This document shows, piece after piece, positions 7,946 through 15,220 of a stretch of 45,179 nucleotides of DNA. Location: positions 1 to 45,179 of IMG/VR virus record IMGVR_UViG_3300036863_000017. The stretch is one strand, 5' to 3'. How positions within the stretch are numbered: position 1 is the stretch's first letter; each line of letters begins with the position of its first letter. This DNA comes from a virus. The position numbers and the translations under genes were made by a program. The notes below the pieces were generated by a model. It ran no database searches. It saw only the letters and a program-made list of their open reading frames with translations, and was not told the origin of the DNA.

Positions 7946-8353
7946 ATGCCTATCATTCAATTTTCGGAGAAAGACTTACTTCGTGGCAAATTGATTACTC
8001 CCGGATGGTATAGAGTATTGATTGATGAAGTAGGTGAATCTCTTAGTAAGGACCAAGGTTCTACTAATTATCCTGTAGAAGCTACAGTTCTTTTTCATGG
8101 AGACACAGGAGATACTGAATTTAAAGGTGTTCCACTTGAATGGAACTTTAATTCAAAGGCTATTGGCTTCGCGGTTGGTTATTTGAAAGTTCTTGGAGTA
8201 GAAGTTAAACCGGGAGTTAGATTTGATTTGGCTAAAAGTAAAGGAGAACAAATCGACGTGTTTGTAGAGAATCAAGAGTATCAAGGAAGAATGATTAATA
8301 AAGTTAATCATAAGTATCGTGAACCACGTAAAGATGTTCAGGCGGCTGCTTAA
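7946..8353 (+). CDS. SSB-like / DUF669-type protein
   Basis: 135 residues. The order (PGWYRVLIDEV, then YPVEATVLF, then a long insert and IDVFVENQEYQGRMINKV) follows the beta-rich phage proteins grouped as DUF669 or SSB-like. These bind single-stranded DNA and accompany Sak4 ATPases. It lacks an acidic C-terminal tail of its own. The next gene encodes a separate, very acidic peptide. Confidence 0.65.
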   Translation: MPIIQFSEKDLLRGKLITPGWYRVLIDEVGESLSKDQGSTNYPVEATVLFHGDTGDTEFKGVPLEWNFNSKAIGFAVGYLKVLGVEVKPGVRFDLAKSKGEQIDVFVENQEYQGRMINKVNHKYREPRKDVQAAA

Positions 8354-8370
8354 TTAAAAAGGAGAATGTA

Positions 8371-8496
8371 ATGCCAAGTAACGGAGAAGATAAAGAAGTA
8401 AAAGAAGAAGAATTAGATGATACAGTTGATGGTGAAGATGAGGAAGATACAGAAGATGAAGAAGAAGAAACAGACGTAACTGATGAAAATGAATAA
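8371..8496 (+). CDS. Very acidic 41-aa protein
   Basis: ATG at 8371 has a strong GGAG 7 nt upstream. Of 41 residues 24 are Asp or Glu, there are few hydrophobic residues, and the chain should be disordered. It follows the SSB-like gene directly, so it may act in trans as the acidic tail that recruits partners in normal SSBs. Alternatively it may mimic DNA. Both are inferences. It ends just before the structured leader of the cold-shock-like gene. Confidence 0.65.
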   Translation: MPSNGEDKEVKEEELDDTVDGEDEEDTEDEEEETDVTDENE

Positions 8497-8525
8497 CAAG
8501 ATATTCATCTGATTAATTTAACACA

Positions 8526-8620
8526 CTTAAATTCTACATCTTATTCCTACCTGCTGGGGGAAAAAATAAGATGCGCGTGTAAAGTCTCAAGAACTTTGAG
8601 ATGCGCTAATAGAATTTAGG
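8526..8620 (+). ncRNA. Three-way-junction RNA element
   Basis: Closing stem 8526-8536 pairs with 8610-8620 (11 pairs, one G-U). A second stem 8537-8545/8565-8573 (9 Watson-Crick pairs) starts at the next base. A third arm has TCTCAA (8585-8590) with TTGAGA (8596-8601), extended by GCGT-type pairs (8575-8578/8603-8606). The second loop (8546-8564) has CCTACCT and GGGGG and could make tertiary contacts. It resembles no known class I can name. Its position suggests a cis-regulatory leader of the cold-shock-like gene. Confidence 0.55.
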
Positions 8621-8645
8621 ACATATAAAGTTAATTAGGTGGATA

Positions 8646-8712
8646 GGATGGTCCATTACTCTGTTACTCTAATCCAAAACAGATGTGACAGTTTAAAAGT
8701 AGTGGGCCATCC
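8646..8712 (+). promoter_or_regulatory. Long hairpin before cold-shock-like gene
   Basis: 8646-8660 pairs with 8698-8712 (15 pairs including G-U). The stem continues after a 6-nt bulge as 8661-8667 with 8685-8691 (7 pairs). It is followed by CTTTATTTTA, so it may act as an attenuator or weak terminator. The Shine-Dalgarno of the next gene lies 20 nt downstream. An alternative lower stem (8639-8644/8709-8714) competes with the main stem. Confidence 0.55.
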
Positions 8713-8741
8713 ACTTTATTTTACATAAATTGAGGAAACTA

Positions 8742-8999
8742 ATGGCAGAAGAATTAACAGAAGAACAAGTTGCAACAAAACCAGTAATTGGAAAAATTAA
8801 TTTTATATCAGAAGAAGGTTGGTTTTTCATCATTAGTAAAGAAATTCCTTTTGAACGTATCTTCGGACATTGGACTGCATTACGTGGAGATACTTTAAAT
8901 TTCAAGGAATTAGAAGAAGGAATGAATGTAGAATTTATTCCTATTAAGATTCCTGAAAAGGGATACAGGGCTATTAAAATAAAGGTGATTAATGAATAA
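8742..8999 (+). CDS. Cold-shock-like (CSD/OB-fold) protein
   Basis: 85 residues from the ATG at 8742, which has GAGG 7 nt upstream; a TTG at 8730 lies before that Shine-Dalgarno and is rejected. GKINFISEEGWFFI, then FERIFGHWTALRGD, then LEEGMNVEF and GYRAIKI follow the order of CspA-family proteins (GxVKxF..xGFGFI, DVFVH.S.., EGQxVEF). The aromatic RNA-binding positions are only partly kept. Such proteins bind single-stranded nucleic acid as chaperones. The unusually long structured leader (8497-8741) is reminiscent of bacterial csp genes. Confidence 0.65.
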   Translation: MAEELTEEQVATKPVIGKINFISEEGWFFIISKEIPFERIFGHWTALRGDTLNFKELEEGMNVEFIPIKIPEKGYRAIKIKVINE

Positions 9000-9231
9000 A
9001 ATATTTGCCAGGCGAATTGAATTATTCACAAAAAGTGGAACAAGAGTCACATATACTCATGTAACAAAATTTGAAGTTAGTCCATCAACAAATAAAGAAA
9101 TTACTATGCCAATATTATTTATTAATGGAGAAATTGATGATGTAGATGGGTCAAGAATTTATATAGAGGAGCAATTTCCTGTTTCAGATATAGAATTTAC
9201 ATTAATTGATTGGTATGTTCCCTTTGAGTGA
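8992..9231 (+). CDS. Hypothetical protein (79 aa)
   Basis: 79 residues, overlapping the cold-shock-like gene by 8 nt. It appears beta-rich (RIELFTKSGTRVTYTHVTKF, ITMPILFINGEI). No family recognised. Confidence 0.6.
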   Translation: MNKIFARRIELFTKSGTRVTYTHVTKFEVSPSTNKEITMPILFINGEIDDVDGSRIYIEEQFPVSDIEFTLIDWYVPFE

Positions 9232-9234
9232 TTT

Positions 9235-9405
9235 ATGCCATCACATCCTGATAGGGTAAGACGTAATTATTGTGAACATGAATTTAAAGTTATTCAGGGT
9301 GTGACTGTATCTGACATGATTAAATTTGCATTTTATTGTGTCAAATGTGGTTTCATAGGCAAGTCTTGGTTTCCTGGTATAGATAAAGAACCAGTAAATG
9401 ACTAA
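9235..9405 (+). CDS. Small zinc-ribbon protein (56 aa)
   Basis: ATG at 9235, stop overlapping the polymerase start by 8 nt. Cys and His at YCEH and CVKC make a four-ligand zinc site in 56 residues. It sits immediately before the UDG-polymerase gene, so it is probably translated together with it. Role unknown. Confidence 0.65.
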   Translation: MPSHPDRVRRNYCEHEFKVIQGVTVSDMIKFAFYCVKCGFIGKSWFPGIDKEPVND

Positions 9406-11083
9406 AAAATATGTCCCAGGAATGGGTAATGCCGGGGCAAAATTAATGTTCTTAGGCGAAGCCCCATCATATGATGAAACCATTACAGGTAAACCATTCA
9501 CAGGACCATCTGGTAGGGAATTAGATAAGTTATGTAAAGATTCAGGAATAAATAGAAATGAAGGATGGGTATCAAATGTATTCAAATATGAAATACCATC
9601 TAATCCGAAAGGTAAGAAAATTCCGGCTTGGATTCGCGCGAAGAATATTGGCATTAATGTCGAGGAATCATTAAGTGAATTACAAAATGAAATTAATGCT
9701 ATTAAGCCAAATTGTATATTGGCTCTTGGTGGTACTGCTCTTTGGGCTATTACTGGGAAAACCAAGATTACTAATTATCGTGGTTCTATTATGTTGGGTA
9801 TGGGCCGCAAATGTGTGCCTACTTATCATCCTGCGCACCTATTACATCAAGAAGGAGAAATCAAAGGATATTGGAACAGATATATAATGATATTTGACTT
9901 CAAACGGGCCTATCAACAAAGTAAGTTTGAAGAACTAGTATTACCTCAGAGAACACTTCAAATTTGCAAATCTTCATATGACTTACATGCATTTTATGAA
10001 AGATACAAACATCTGGAAAAAGTTTCCGTGGATATTGAAGCTGGCGGTAGTTGTATTCCTATTTGCATTGGGCTTGCATTTAATAAATCACATGGGTTAT
10101 GCATTCCTTTATGGAGTAACGATGGGATTAGTAATATACCAGATACTGATATGGTCCAAGTGTGGATTAAATTAGCTGAAATATTACAAAGTCATGGAAT
10201 CATAGGACAAAATTTCAATTATGATAAAGATAAAATCAAAAAATTGGGATTTACTATAAAGAAACTAGTGTCTGACACTATGTTAAAGGCATTTGCCATT
10301 AACCCAGAACTTCCTAAAAGACTTGCCTTCAATCAAAGTATATATACTGAGGAACCTTTCTATAAAGATGAAGGAATGTATGAGGGGAAACTAGAAGAAC
10401 TATTTTTAGGCTGTGCGCGAGATGCGTGTGTTACATATGAAGTTGATGAAGGCATGGACCCTGATTTAGATGAATTAGGCCAGAGAGATTTTTATGAAAA
10501 CTTCCTTATGAAATTACCTGAATTTTATGGTGAAATGGAAAATACTGGATTTGGACAAGACATAGTAGTTAGAGATAGATTGATACATAAGTATGTCGAA
10601 TGGGATGAGAAACTTAAATATGAATTATTCAAATTAACTAATCAAGAAGTCAATTGTAATTCACCTAAACAAGTATATTCTCTACTTTTTGATACATTAA
10701 AATGTCCTGTTCGTAGAGGAACTGGTGAGGAAGAACTTACCTCACTTTTAAATCTACAATCTTTTACAGACCAAGATAAAAGAAGAATTGTAGAAATCAT
10801 ACTTGAAGATAGGAGAGTTCGTAAAACATTATCAACTTACTTAATGGCATTACCAGATTTCGATGGAAGAATGCGAACCACATTTTTTCCTTGTTTAGAG
10901 ACTGGACGTAGTTCAACAGGACAACAAGACCCACCTATTAGACCTGTAATGGATGTTAAAACTGGTAAGTTTACTGGTAAGAAGAAAAAAGGACAGAACT
11001 ACAAGGCATTGGGAATGGCATTTCAAACTATGACGAAACATGGTGATATTGGTGCGGATATAAGGGAGATGTTTATTCCATGA
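9398..11083 (+). CDS. UDG-DNA polymerase A, N-terminal half (split gene)
   Basis: 561 residues. Residues 1-170 are a family 4-type uracil-DNA glycosylase domain (GEAP at 20-23, PFTGPSGRE, PTYHPAH at 141-147). Residues 205-350 are a 3'-5' exonuclease, with D212 and E214 (exo I), QNFNYD (exo II) and RDACVTYEV at 341-349 (exo III). The thumb and start of the palm follow. The frame stops right after DIREMFIP, the segment that directly precedes polymerase motif A in family A enzymes. The remainder is encoded at 12024-12968. UDG-polymerase fusions are known in phages such as SPO1. Confidence 0.9.
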   Translation: MTKKYVPGMGNAGAKLMFLGEAPSYDETITGKPFTGPSGRELDKLCKDSGINRNEGWVSNVFKYEIPSNPKGKKIPAWIRAKNIGINVEESLSELQNEINAIKPNCILALGGTALWAITGKTKITNYRGSIMLGMGRKCVPTYHPAHLLHQEGEIKGYWNRYIMIFDFKRAYQQSKFEELVLPQRTLQICKSSYDLHAFYERYKHLEKVSVDIEAGGSCIPICIGLAFNKSHGLCIPLWSNDGISNIPDTDMVQVWIKLAEILQSHGIIGQNFNYDKDKIKKLGFTIKKLVSDTMLKAFAINPELPKRLAFNQSIYTEEPFYKDEGMYEGKLEELFLGCARDACVTYEVDEGMDPDLDELGQRDFYENFLMKLPEFYGEMENTGFGQDIVVRDRLIHKYVEWDEKLKYELFKLTNQEVNCNSPKQVYSLLFDTLKCPVRRGTGEEELTSLLNLQSFTDQDKRRIVEIILEDRRVRKTLSTYLMALPDFDGRMRTTFFPCLETGRSSTGQQDPPIRPVMDVKTGKFTGKKKKGQNYKALGMAFQTMTKHGDIGADIREMFIP

Positions 11084-11253
11084 CTGTGAAAGAACTTATC
11101 AGAAAACTTGAAGGATTACAATGTGATGATTGGAAAATTATAGCTCATTGTTATCCTGATTGGGAAGGACCAGATTTTCTAGCGGAAATTGAATCTCTTG
11201 AACTAGATGAAAATCATAATCAAATTATTATTGAGCTGGATTTACCTTCATGA
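11080..11253 (+). CDS. Small hypothetical protein inside polymerase split (57 aa)
   Basis: First of five small genes between the polymerase halves. ATG at 11080 overlaps the polymerase stop by 4 nt, and its own stop overlaps the next ATG. The sequence (MTVKELIRKLEGLQCDDWKI to IIIELDLPS) looks like a small alpha/beta protein. Short phage proteins of the form VxELIxxLxxxPxDxxV are common; their function is unknown. Confidence 0.65.
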   Translation: MTVKELIRKLEGLQCDDWKIIAHCYPDWEGPDFLAEIESLELDENHNQIIIELDLPS

Positions 11254-11504
11254 ATCGTAGGGAACTATTAAAGTTAGTTGGATTAGGAGTAGTTAATCAT
11301 ACTCTCGATTTAGATAAATTACTATGGATTCCCGGTCAAAAGAAAATATTTATTCCTTCTGGTAAGGAATTAAGTTTATTAGGTATTCCCTACCATATCA
11401 GTGATTGTTCAATGGGAGCATGGCTAGGAATACGACGCAATCAAAATGCTATGAATGAATTAGTAAATCTTATAAGAATAATGGAGAAAAATAAAATAAG
11501 ATGA
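11250..11504 (+). CDS. Capsid-segment-like small protein with RR leader
   Basis: 84 residues. Residues 43-63 (LLGIPYHISDCSMGAWLGIRR) match residues 227-247 of the major capsid protein encoded at 29026-30276 (LFGVPYHHSNASTGTWLGFSR form) at 12 of 21 positions. The N-terminus MNRRELLKLVGLGVV has a twin-arginine-like start followed by a hydrophobic stretch, and a similar start is seen at 15726. WIPGQKKIFIPSG precedes the capsid-like part. Related short phage proteins exist as far as I recall, with unknown function. It is translationally coupled within the polymerase split. Confidence 0.7.
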   Translation: MNRRELLKLVGLGVVNHTLDLDKLLWIPGQKKIFIPSGKELSLLGIPYHISDCSMGAWLGIRRNQNAMNELVNLIRIMEKNKIR

Positions 11505-11662
11505 GTTTAACAAGACAACAATGGATAGAATTATGGAATCACGTATGCAATATAGAACATGCAGCTAAATTCTTAAAATCACCACCTACTAAACAGACTA
11601 TTCTATGGGAAGTAAAGAAGATTAAGGAAATGATTGAATCTGTGATAGGACAAATGGAATGA
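11501..11662 (+). CDS. Small conserved phage protein (53 aa)
   Basis: Starts by ATGA overlap with the upstream gene. MSLTRQQWIELWNHVCNIE and ILWEVKKIKEMIESVIGQME form two amphipathic helices. Short helical proteins of this pattern recur in phage early regions, with no known role. Confidence 0.65.
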   Translation: MSLTRQQWIELWNHVCNIEHAAKFLKSPPTKQTILWEVKKIKEMIESVIGQME

Positions 11663-11817
11663 TTTTTCATTTATTACATGATTGGCACGCAACTGGCAAT
11701 GAAGAAACTAGACATGGAATGGACTACTTCTGCAATGAAAAAGCTGAATTATGGATTGAGCGAAAATGTTGTGTTTGTAACAAAATAAAATGGTTCAAAT
11801 ATAAATTTGGAATATAA
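11659..11817 (+). CDS. Small Cys/His protein (52 aa)
   Basis: ATGA overlap with the upstream gene. HDWH, a Cys and CCVC near the end may form a metal site. The stop lies inside the start region of the next frame. Fourth gene of the cassette that divides the polymerase. Confidence 0.55.
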   Translation: MIFHLLHDWHATGNEETRHGMDYFCNEKAELWIERKCCVCNKIKWFKYKFGI

Positions 11818-12031
11818 AACGACCACAGAAGAATTAAGAAGAAAATTTAATAATGAATTTAGATTAAGTAAATGGCCTGCAACATATGAGGTAGATTCTG
11901 AAACATATGCTAATGTATGTCAAACAATATTTGAATGGGCTGGGGATTTAGGTTTGGTCAAAATAGCAATTGGACCTAATAATGGAATTATGTTCAAAAA
12001 CGTAGAATTAATACTTAAGAAAAATGACTAA
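11807..12031 (+). CDS. Hypothetical protein with TTG start (74 aa)
   Basis: The frame begins with TTG at 11807 because no ATG is available before the conserved-looking part (TEELRRKFNNEFRLSKWPATY). Residues 20-65 (YEVDSETYANVCQTIFEW to IGPNNGIMFKNVEL) look like a real folded small domain. It overlaps the upstream gene by 11 nt and the C-terminal polymerase gene by 8 nt, so translation may be coupled. Confidence 0.65.
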   Translation: MEYKTTTEELRRKFNNEFRLSKWPATYEVDSETYANVCQTIFEWAGDLGLVKIAIGPNNGIMFKNVELILKKND

Positions 12032-12968
12032 TAAATTAGTCTTTATACAAGCAGACAGTAGCCAAGCGGAATCAAGAGTAGTTTTTTTACTAGCCAATGA
12101 CGAACAAGCATTAAAGGATATAGATGAACATGACTATCATGCACTTACTGCATCGTGGTTTTTCGGCGGTAGTGAAAATGATTATAGTAAAAAGATACTT
12201 GGCTATGAATCACCGATTAGGTTTGCAGGGAAAACTTTACGACATGCGGGCCATCTTGGAGCTGGAAAACGTAGAGCAGCAACTGAACTCAATACCCAAG
12301 CAAGGAAGTATAAAATATCTATTCAAATTAATGAGGCTATCGCTGAACGTGCATTAAAAATATTTCATACTAAACAACCTAAAATTCAACAGGTATTCCA
12401 TTTTGAAGTAATCAATTCTCTCAAGATTAATAGGCGACTAGTCGCGCCAGTTCCATATGGCATTAACTCAAAAATAGGAGGTATCCGAACCTTTTATGAA
12501 AGATGGTCAGATGAATTATTTAGGCAAGCATTTAGTTATTTACCTCAGAGAGCAGTGACAGATAATACAAAGGCTTCAGGACTAAGAATAAAGAAATTAA
12601 TTCCTCAAATTAAAATTTACTTAGAAGCACATGATGCCTTACTTTTTGGAGCACCTGAGAATCAGGTCGAGGAATGGTCTGAAATAATTAAATATGAATT
12701 TGAAAGGCCAATTAGATTTGAAAACTGTAGTTTAAGTAGACGTGATTTAATCATACCATGTGAAATTGAAATAGGAGATAATTATCGTCAGTTAAAAAAG
12801 TTCAGTAGAGATATTCCAATTATTAGACCACCTATTATTGAACCTGAATTAGTTCCAGTAAGTATAACAGAAAAATACACTGTTATAGATTTACCTGAAG
12901 ATTCAAAGAAAGATAGTATAATTTATTATGCCAATGAAATACGAGATAGTATTAACAATCCGGAATGA
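12024..12968 (+). CDS. DNA polymerase A, C-terminal half (split gene)
   Basis: 314 residues. KLVFIQADSSQAESRVV carries motif A with catalytic D11. Residues 66-82 (RFAGKTLRHAGHLGAGK) are motif B (O-helix), and H203-D204 in EAHDALLF is motif C. All three catalytic motifs are intact. The sequence starts where the upstream half ends, with only about three extra residues (MTN). The two halves therefore together make one full family A polymerase and probably assemble as two chains. No intein or splice motif was seen. Confidence 0.9.
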   Translation: MTNKLVFIQADSSQAESRVVFLLANDEQALKDIDEHDYHALTASWFFGGSENDYSKKILGYESPIRFAGKTLRHAGHLGAGKRRAATELNTQARKYKISIQINEAIAERALKIFHTKQPKIQQVFHFEVINSLKINRRLVAPVPYGINSKIGGIRTFYERWSDELFRQAFSYLPQRAVTDNTKASGLRIKKLIPQIKIYLEAHDALLFGAPENQVEEWSEIIKYEFERPIRFENCSLSRRDLIIPCEIEIGDNYRQLKKFSRDIPIIRPPIIEPELVPVSITEKYTVIDLPEDSKKDSIIYYANEIRDSINNPE

Positions 12969-13119
12969 AGATAAATTTGAATCTTTAGATAAAATACAAG
13001 CAGATGATTTACTTCATCTTGCTTCTCAACTTACATTTGTGCTACTAAATATTCAGCGTAAAGAACACGATGAAGAAATGTCAGCGTTAAGGATGAAAGA
13101 TGATGATATTCCATTTTAA
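12934..13119 (+). CDS. Small conserved phage protein (61 aa)
   Basis: Overlaps the polymerase gene. An alternative ATG lies two codons upstream (12928). MKYEIVLTIRNEDKFESLD then LLHLASQLTFVLLNIQRKEHDEEM has a beta strand and a long helix. Similar short proteins lie near replication genes in other phages; role unknown. Confidence 0.6.
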   Translation: MKYEIVLTIRNEDKFESLDKIQADDLLHLASQLTFVLLNIQRKEHDEEMSALRMKDDDIPF

Positions 13120-13270
13120 ATTTACAATCGAGGAAATCAAGGTATTGAATTCTTTTTTTAGCCATCAATACATATCATGTGAAAACATGTCTTTATTGGA
13201 ACTTGTTCGTAAGTTACAAAAAATAGAAGAAGAACATGACATGGTTAACGGAACTAGTAAGCCAACATAG
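13103..13270 (+). CDS. Small hypothetical protein (55 aa)
   Basis: Frame from ATG at 13103 to TAG at 13268-13270, overlapping both neighbours. FTIEEIKVLNSFFSHQYI and SLLELVRKLQKIEEEHD form two amphipathic helices, typical of a real small protein. It fills the only gap between 13119 and 13236. A shorter start at 13187 is possible. Confidence 0.5.
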   Translation: MIFHFKFTIEEIKVLNSFFSHQYISCENMSLLELVRKLQKIEEEHDMVNGTSKPT

Positions 13271-14525
13271 TGAATTTGAATCTCCTTTATCTTTCTGGAA
13301 ATGGAGTGCATTAGCTGCTATTTCAGCAGTAGTTAAGGACCAAGTATGGCTACCTAGATACTTATATAATTTATATCCTAATGTATATGTTATGTTACAT
13401 GCAGAAAGTGGATTGAAAAAAGGTCCACCTGTATCTATGGCTGCGCGCTTGGTTTCTACTATTAATAATACAAAAGTAATACAAGGTAGAAGTTCAATAC
13501 AAGGTATATTAAAAGAATTAGGCACAGCACAAACAGTTCCGGGTGGAAAAATTACTAGTCAATCAACGGCTTTCATTTGTAGTTCAGAGTTAACATCAAG
13601 TATTGTAGATGACCCTGTAGCGGCTAAAATATTAACGGACTTATATGATAGACAATATAGATTTGGTGATTGGGCATCATTACTTAAGATGGAAAGTTTC
13701 AAGTTAAATAATCCTACTATTACAATGCTTACTGCAACTAACGAGGCCATGTCAGAAGATTTTTTCGATAAGAGTGCAATTCAAGGTGGTTATTTTGCGC
13801 GCACTTTTATTATATATGAGAAGGAGGAAAACCGCTCAAATGCTTTAATGGTTCCACCTAAATTAATTCCTGATTATAAAGAACTTGCAAATTATCTACG
13901 TGAGTTAGTTAAGCTAAAAGGTCAATTTCAGGAATTAGGAAGTAGAGAAGAAAGTGATATTTATACGGAGGAATATAAAGATAGAAAGACAGATGAGATA
14001 GGTTACTTAACTCCCGCTGGAGCTATATATCAGAATTGGTATGATGATTTTAAAGCAGTTCTTAAGGAACAACAAGTCAAGGATAATACTGGTACGCTGA
14101 ATCGCTTCGGCGATAGCGTATTAAAAGTTGCAATGTTACTTTCATTAGCCAAATGTCCTAATCTAATGATACATGAAGAATCAATGTCAGAGGCTATTTC
14201 TGTATGTGAAAAGTTAATAGGTAATGTTAGACGCGCGACGATGGGTAAACAGGGTATGTCGGATAGTAGTCCAGTAAAAAATCACATCATACATGAATTA
14301 CTAAATAGAGAAACTCATTCAATTAGTCAAGTTATGTTAATGAAAAAAATGTGGATGCATTATTCTACAGTAGAAGAATTTGCTGATATAATGCAATCTT
14401 TTGAAGCTGCTGGTATGATTAAAACTAGTAATATTGGTAATCAGATTATTTACGAAATGGAACCTAAAGTTGTGAAGGAATTGAAAGATTTTCTAGATGG
14501 AAAAAATAAAAATGAGAAAAGTTAA
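13236..14525 (+). CDS. DUF3987-like helicase/primase-type protein
   Basis: 429 residues. The arrangement resembles phage proteins grouped with DUF3987: an early FWKWSALAAISAVVKDQVWL segment, then a P-loop-like HAESGLKKGPPV at about 54-65, then FICSSEL, then a helical C-terminal part. The group is often fused to or placed near primases and helicases. The P-loop is degenerate (no GK[ST]), so activity may differ. It lies after the polymerase, in keeping with a replication role. No separate DnaB-like helicase or TOPRIM primase is visible in the window, so this gene may fill that place. Confidence 0.65.
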   Translation: MTWLTELVSQHSEFESPLSFWKWSALAAISAVVKDQVWLPRYLYNLYPNVYVMLHAESGLKKGPPVSMAARLVSTINNTKVIQGRSSIQGILKELGTAQTVPGGKITSQSTAFICSSELTSSIVDDPVAAKILTDLYDRQYRFGDWASLLKMESFKLNNPTITMLTATNEAMSEDFFDKSAIQGGYFARTFIIYEKEENRSNALMVPPKLIPDYKELANYLRELVKLKGQFQELGSREESDIYTEEYKDRKTDEIGYLTPAGAIYQNWYDDFKAVLKEQQVKDNTGTLNRFGDSVLKVAMLLSLAKCPNLMIHEESMSEAISVCEKLIGNVRRATMGKQGMSDSSPVKNHIIHELLNRETHSISQVMLMKKMWMHYSTVEEFADIMQSFEAAGMIKTSNIGNQIIYEMEPKVVKELKDFLDGKNKNEKS

Positions 14526-15020
14526 AGTATGGAAAGACTTTCCAATGGAAAATCTTGATGGTAAAATTTTCAAAAAATGCACAAGATGTTTAGAAATTAA
14601 GCCTATAGAGGATTTCTATATAGATTTAACAAAATCTAATGGTTATAGACCAATCTGTATTGAATGCACAAAAAAGAAAATGGCAGACTACCGAATAAAT
14701 AATAAGGAAAAAATAAACTTAAAAAGAATAGAAGTATCATATGGATTGACAGAAATTGAATTCAATTTACTTTCCTTAAAACAGAATAACTTATGTGCTA
14801 TATGTAAAAAATCAATGTTAGTTTATCGTGGTGCCCAAATTGACATGACAAAGAAACAGGAGGGGTTCGTGGATTATTATGTATGAATTGTAATGTAGGA
14901 ATAGGAAGTTTAAAACATGATACTGAAATTTTAGCTAATGCGATTGGTTATTTAAATGAAATGCCTGAAAATCAAGTAAAAGAATTACAAGAATTTCTGG
15001 CAGGAAAATCGAGGAGATAA
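14497..15020 (+). pseudogene. Endonuclease VII-like gene broken by 1-nt frameshift
   Basis: 14497-14886 encodes the N-terminal zinc part (CTRC, CIEC) and the start of an endonuclease VII domain (YGLTEIEFNLL, CAICKK), then runs out of frame at GFVDYYV. Adding one C between 14844 and 14845 would give IDHDKETGGVRGLLCMNCN, the HNH/endo VII core, and the frame would continue to TAA at 15018-15020. The lost base removes the catalytic His codon. It may be a real pseudogene, a sequencing error, or a site of recoding; no classical slippery heptamer is visible. Such enzymes resolve branched DNA or act as homing nucleases. Confidence 0.85.
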
Positions 15021-15025
15021 AAATA

Positions 15026-15217
15026 ATGATTGACATGGGACATGATAATTTACTGAATGACATTAACAAATTTTTTAAGGATGTTACTGAATATCAATAT
15101 CATGATTTCAAAAATAGTATCTATGATGCACCAAAGTTAGCATTAGTTAAAAAATTAGAATGGTTAATTAATAATACTAAAGATGGTAAATATGATAATT
15201 TTGAGTCAGAGAGATAA
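15026..15217 (+). CDS. Small conserved phage protein (63 aa)
   Basis: GAGGAG 11 nt before the ATG at 15026 supports the start (a second ATG is three codons later). The sequence LLNDINKFFKDVTEYQYHDFKN then PKLALVKKLEWLINNTKDGKYDN is mainly helical. Recognised only as a small early phage protein type. Confidence 0.65.
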   Translation: MIDMGHDNLLNDINKFFKDVTEYQYHDFKNSIYDAPKLALVKKLEWLINNTKDGKYDNFESER

Positions 15218-15220
15218 AGT

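Noticed and set aside
8371-8496. Acidic ORF as a C-terminal part of the SSB-like gene lost by frameshift
   Set aside because: It has its own strong Shine-Dalgarno and ATG, 17 nt after a clear stop, and joining the frames needs more than one change.
9241-9765. 174-codon open frame on the minus strand opposite the polymerase
   Set aside because: It is antisense to the well-supported UDG-polymerase and zinc-ribbon genes, and has no ribosome-binding site or recognisable domain.
11084-12023. Group I intron or intein within the polymerase gene
   Set aside because: The segment is filled with overlapping ORFs with own starts. No intein Cys/His-Asn blocks, no homing endonuclease and no evident intron core were seen, and both polymerase halves have their own stop or start.
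14830-14890. Programmed frameshift restoring endonuclease VII
   Set aside because: No X-XXY-YYZ slippery heptamer or downstream pseudoknot is apparent at the break. A simple 1-nt deletion explains it, though recoding is not strictly excluded.
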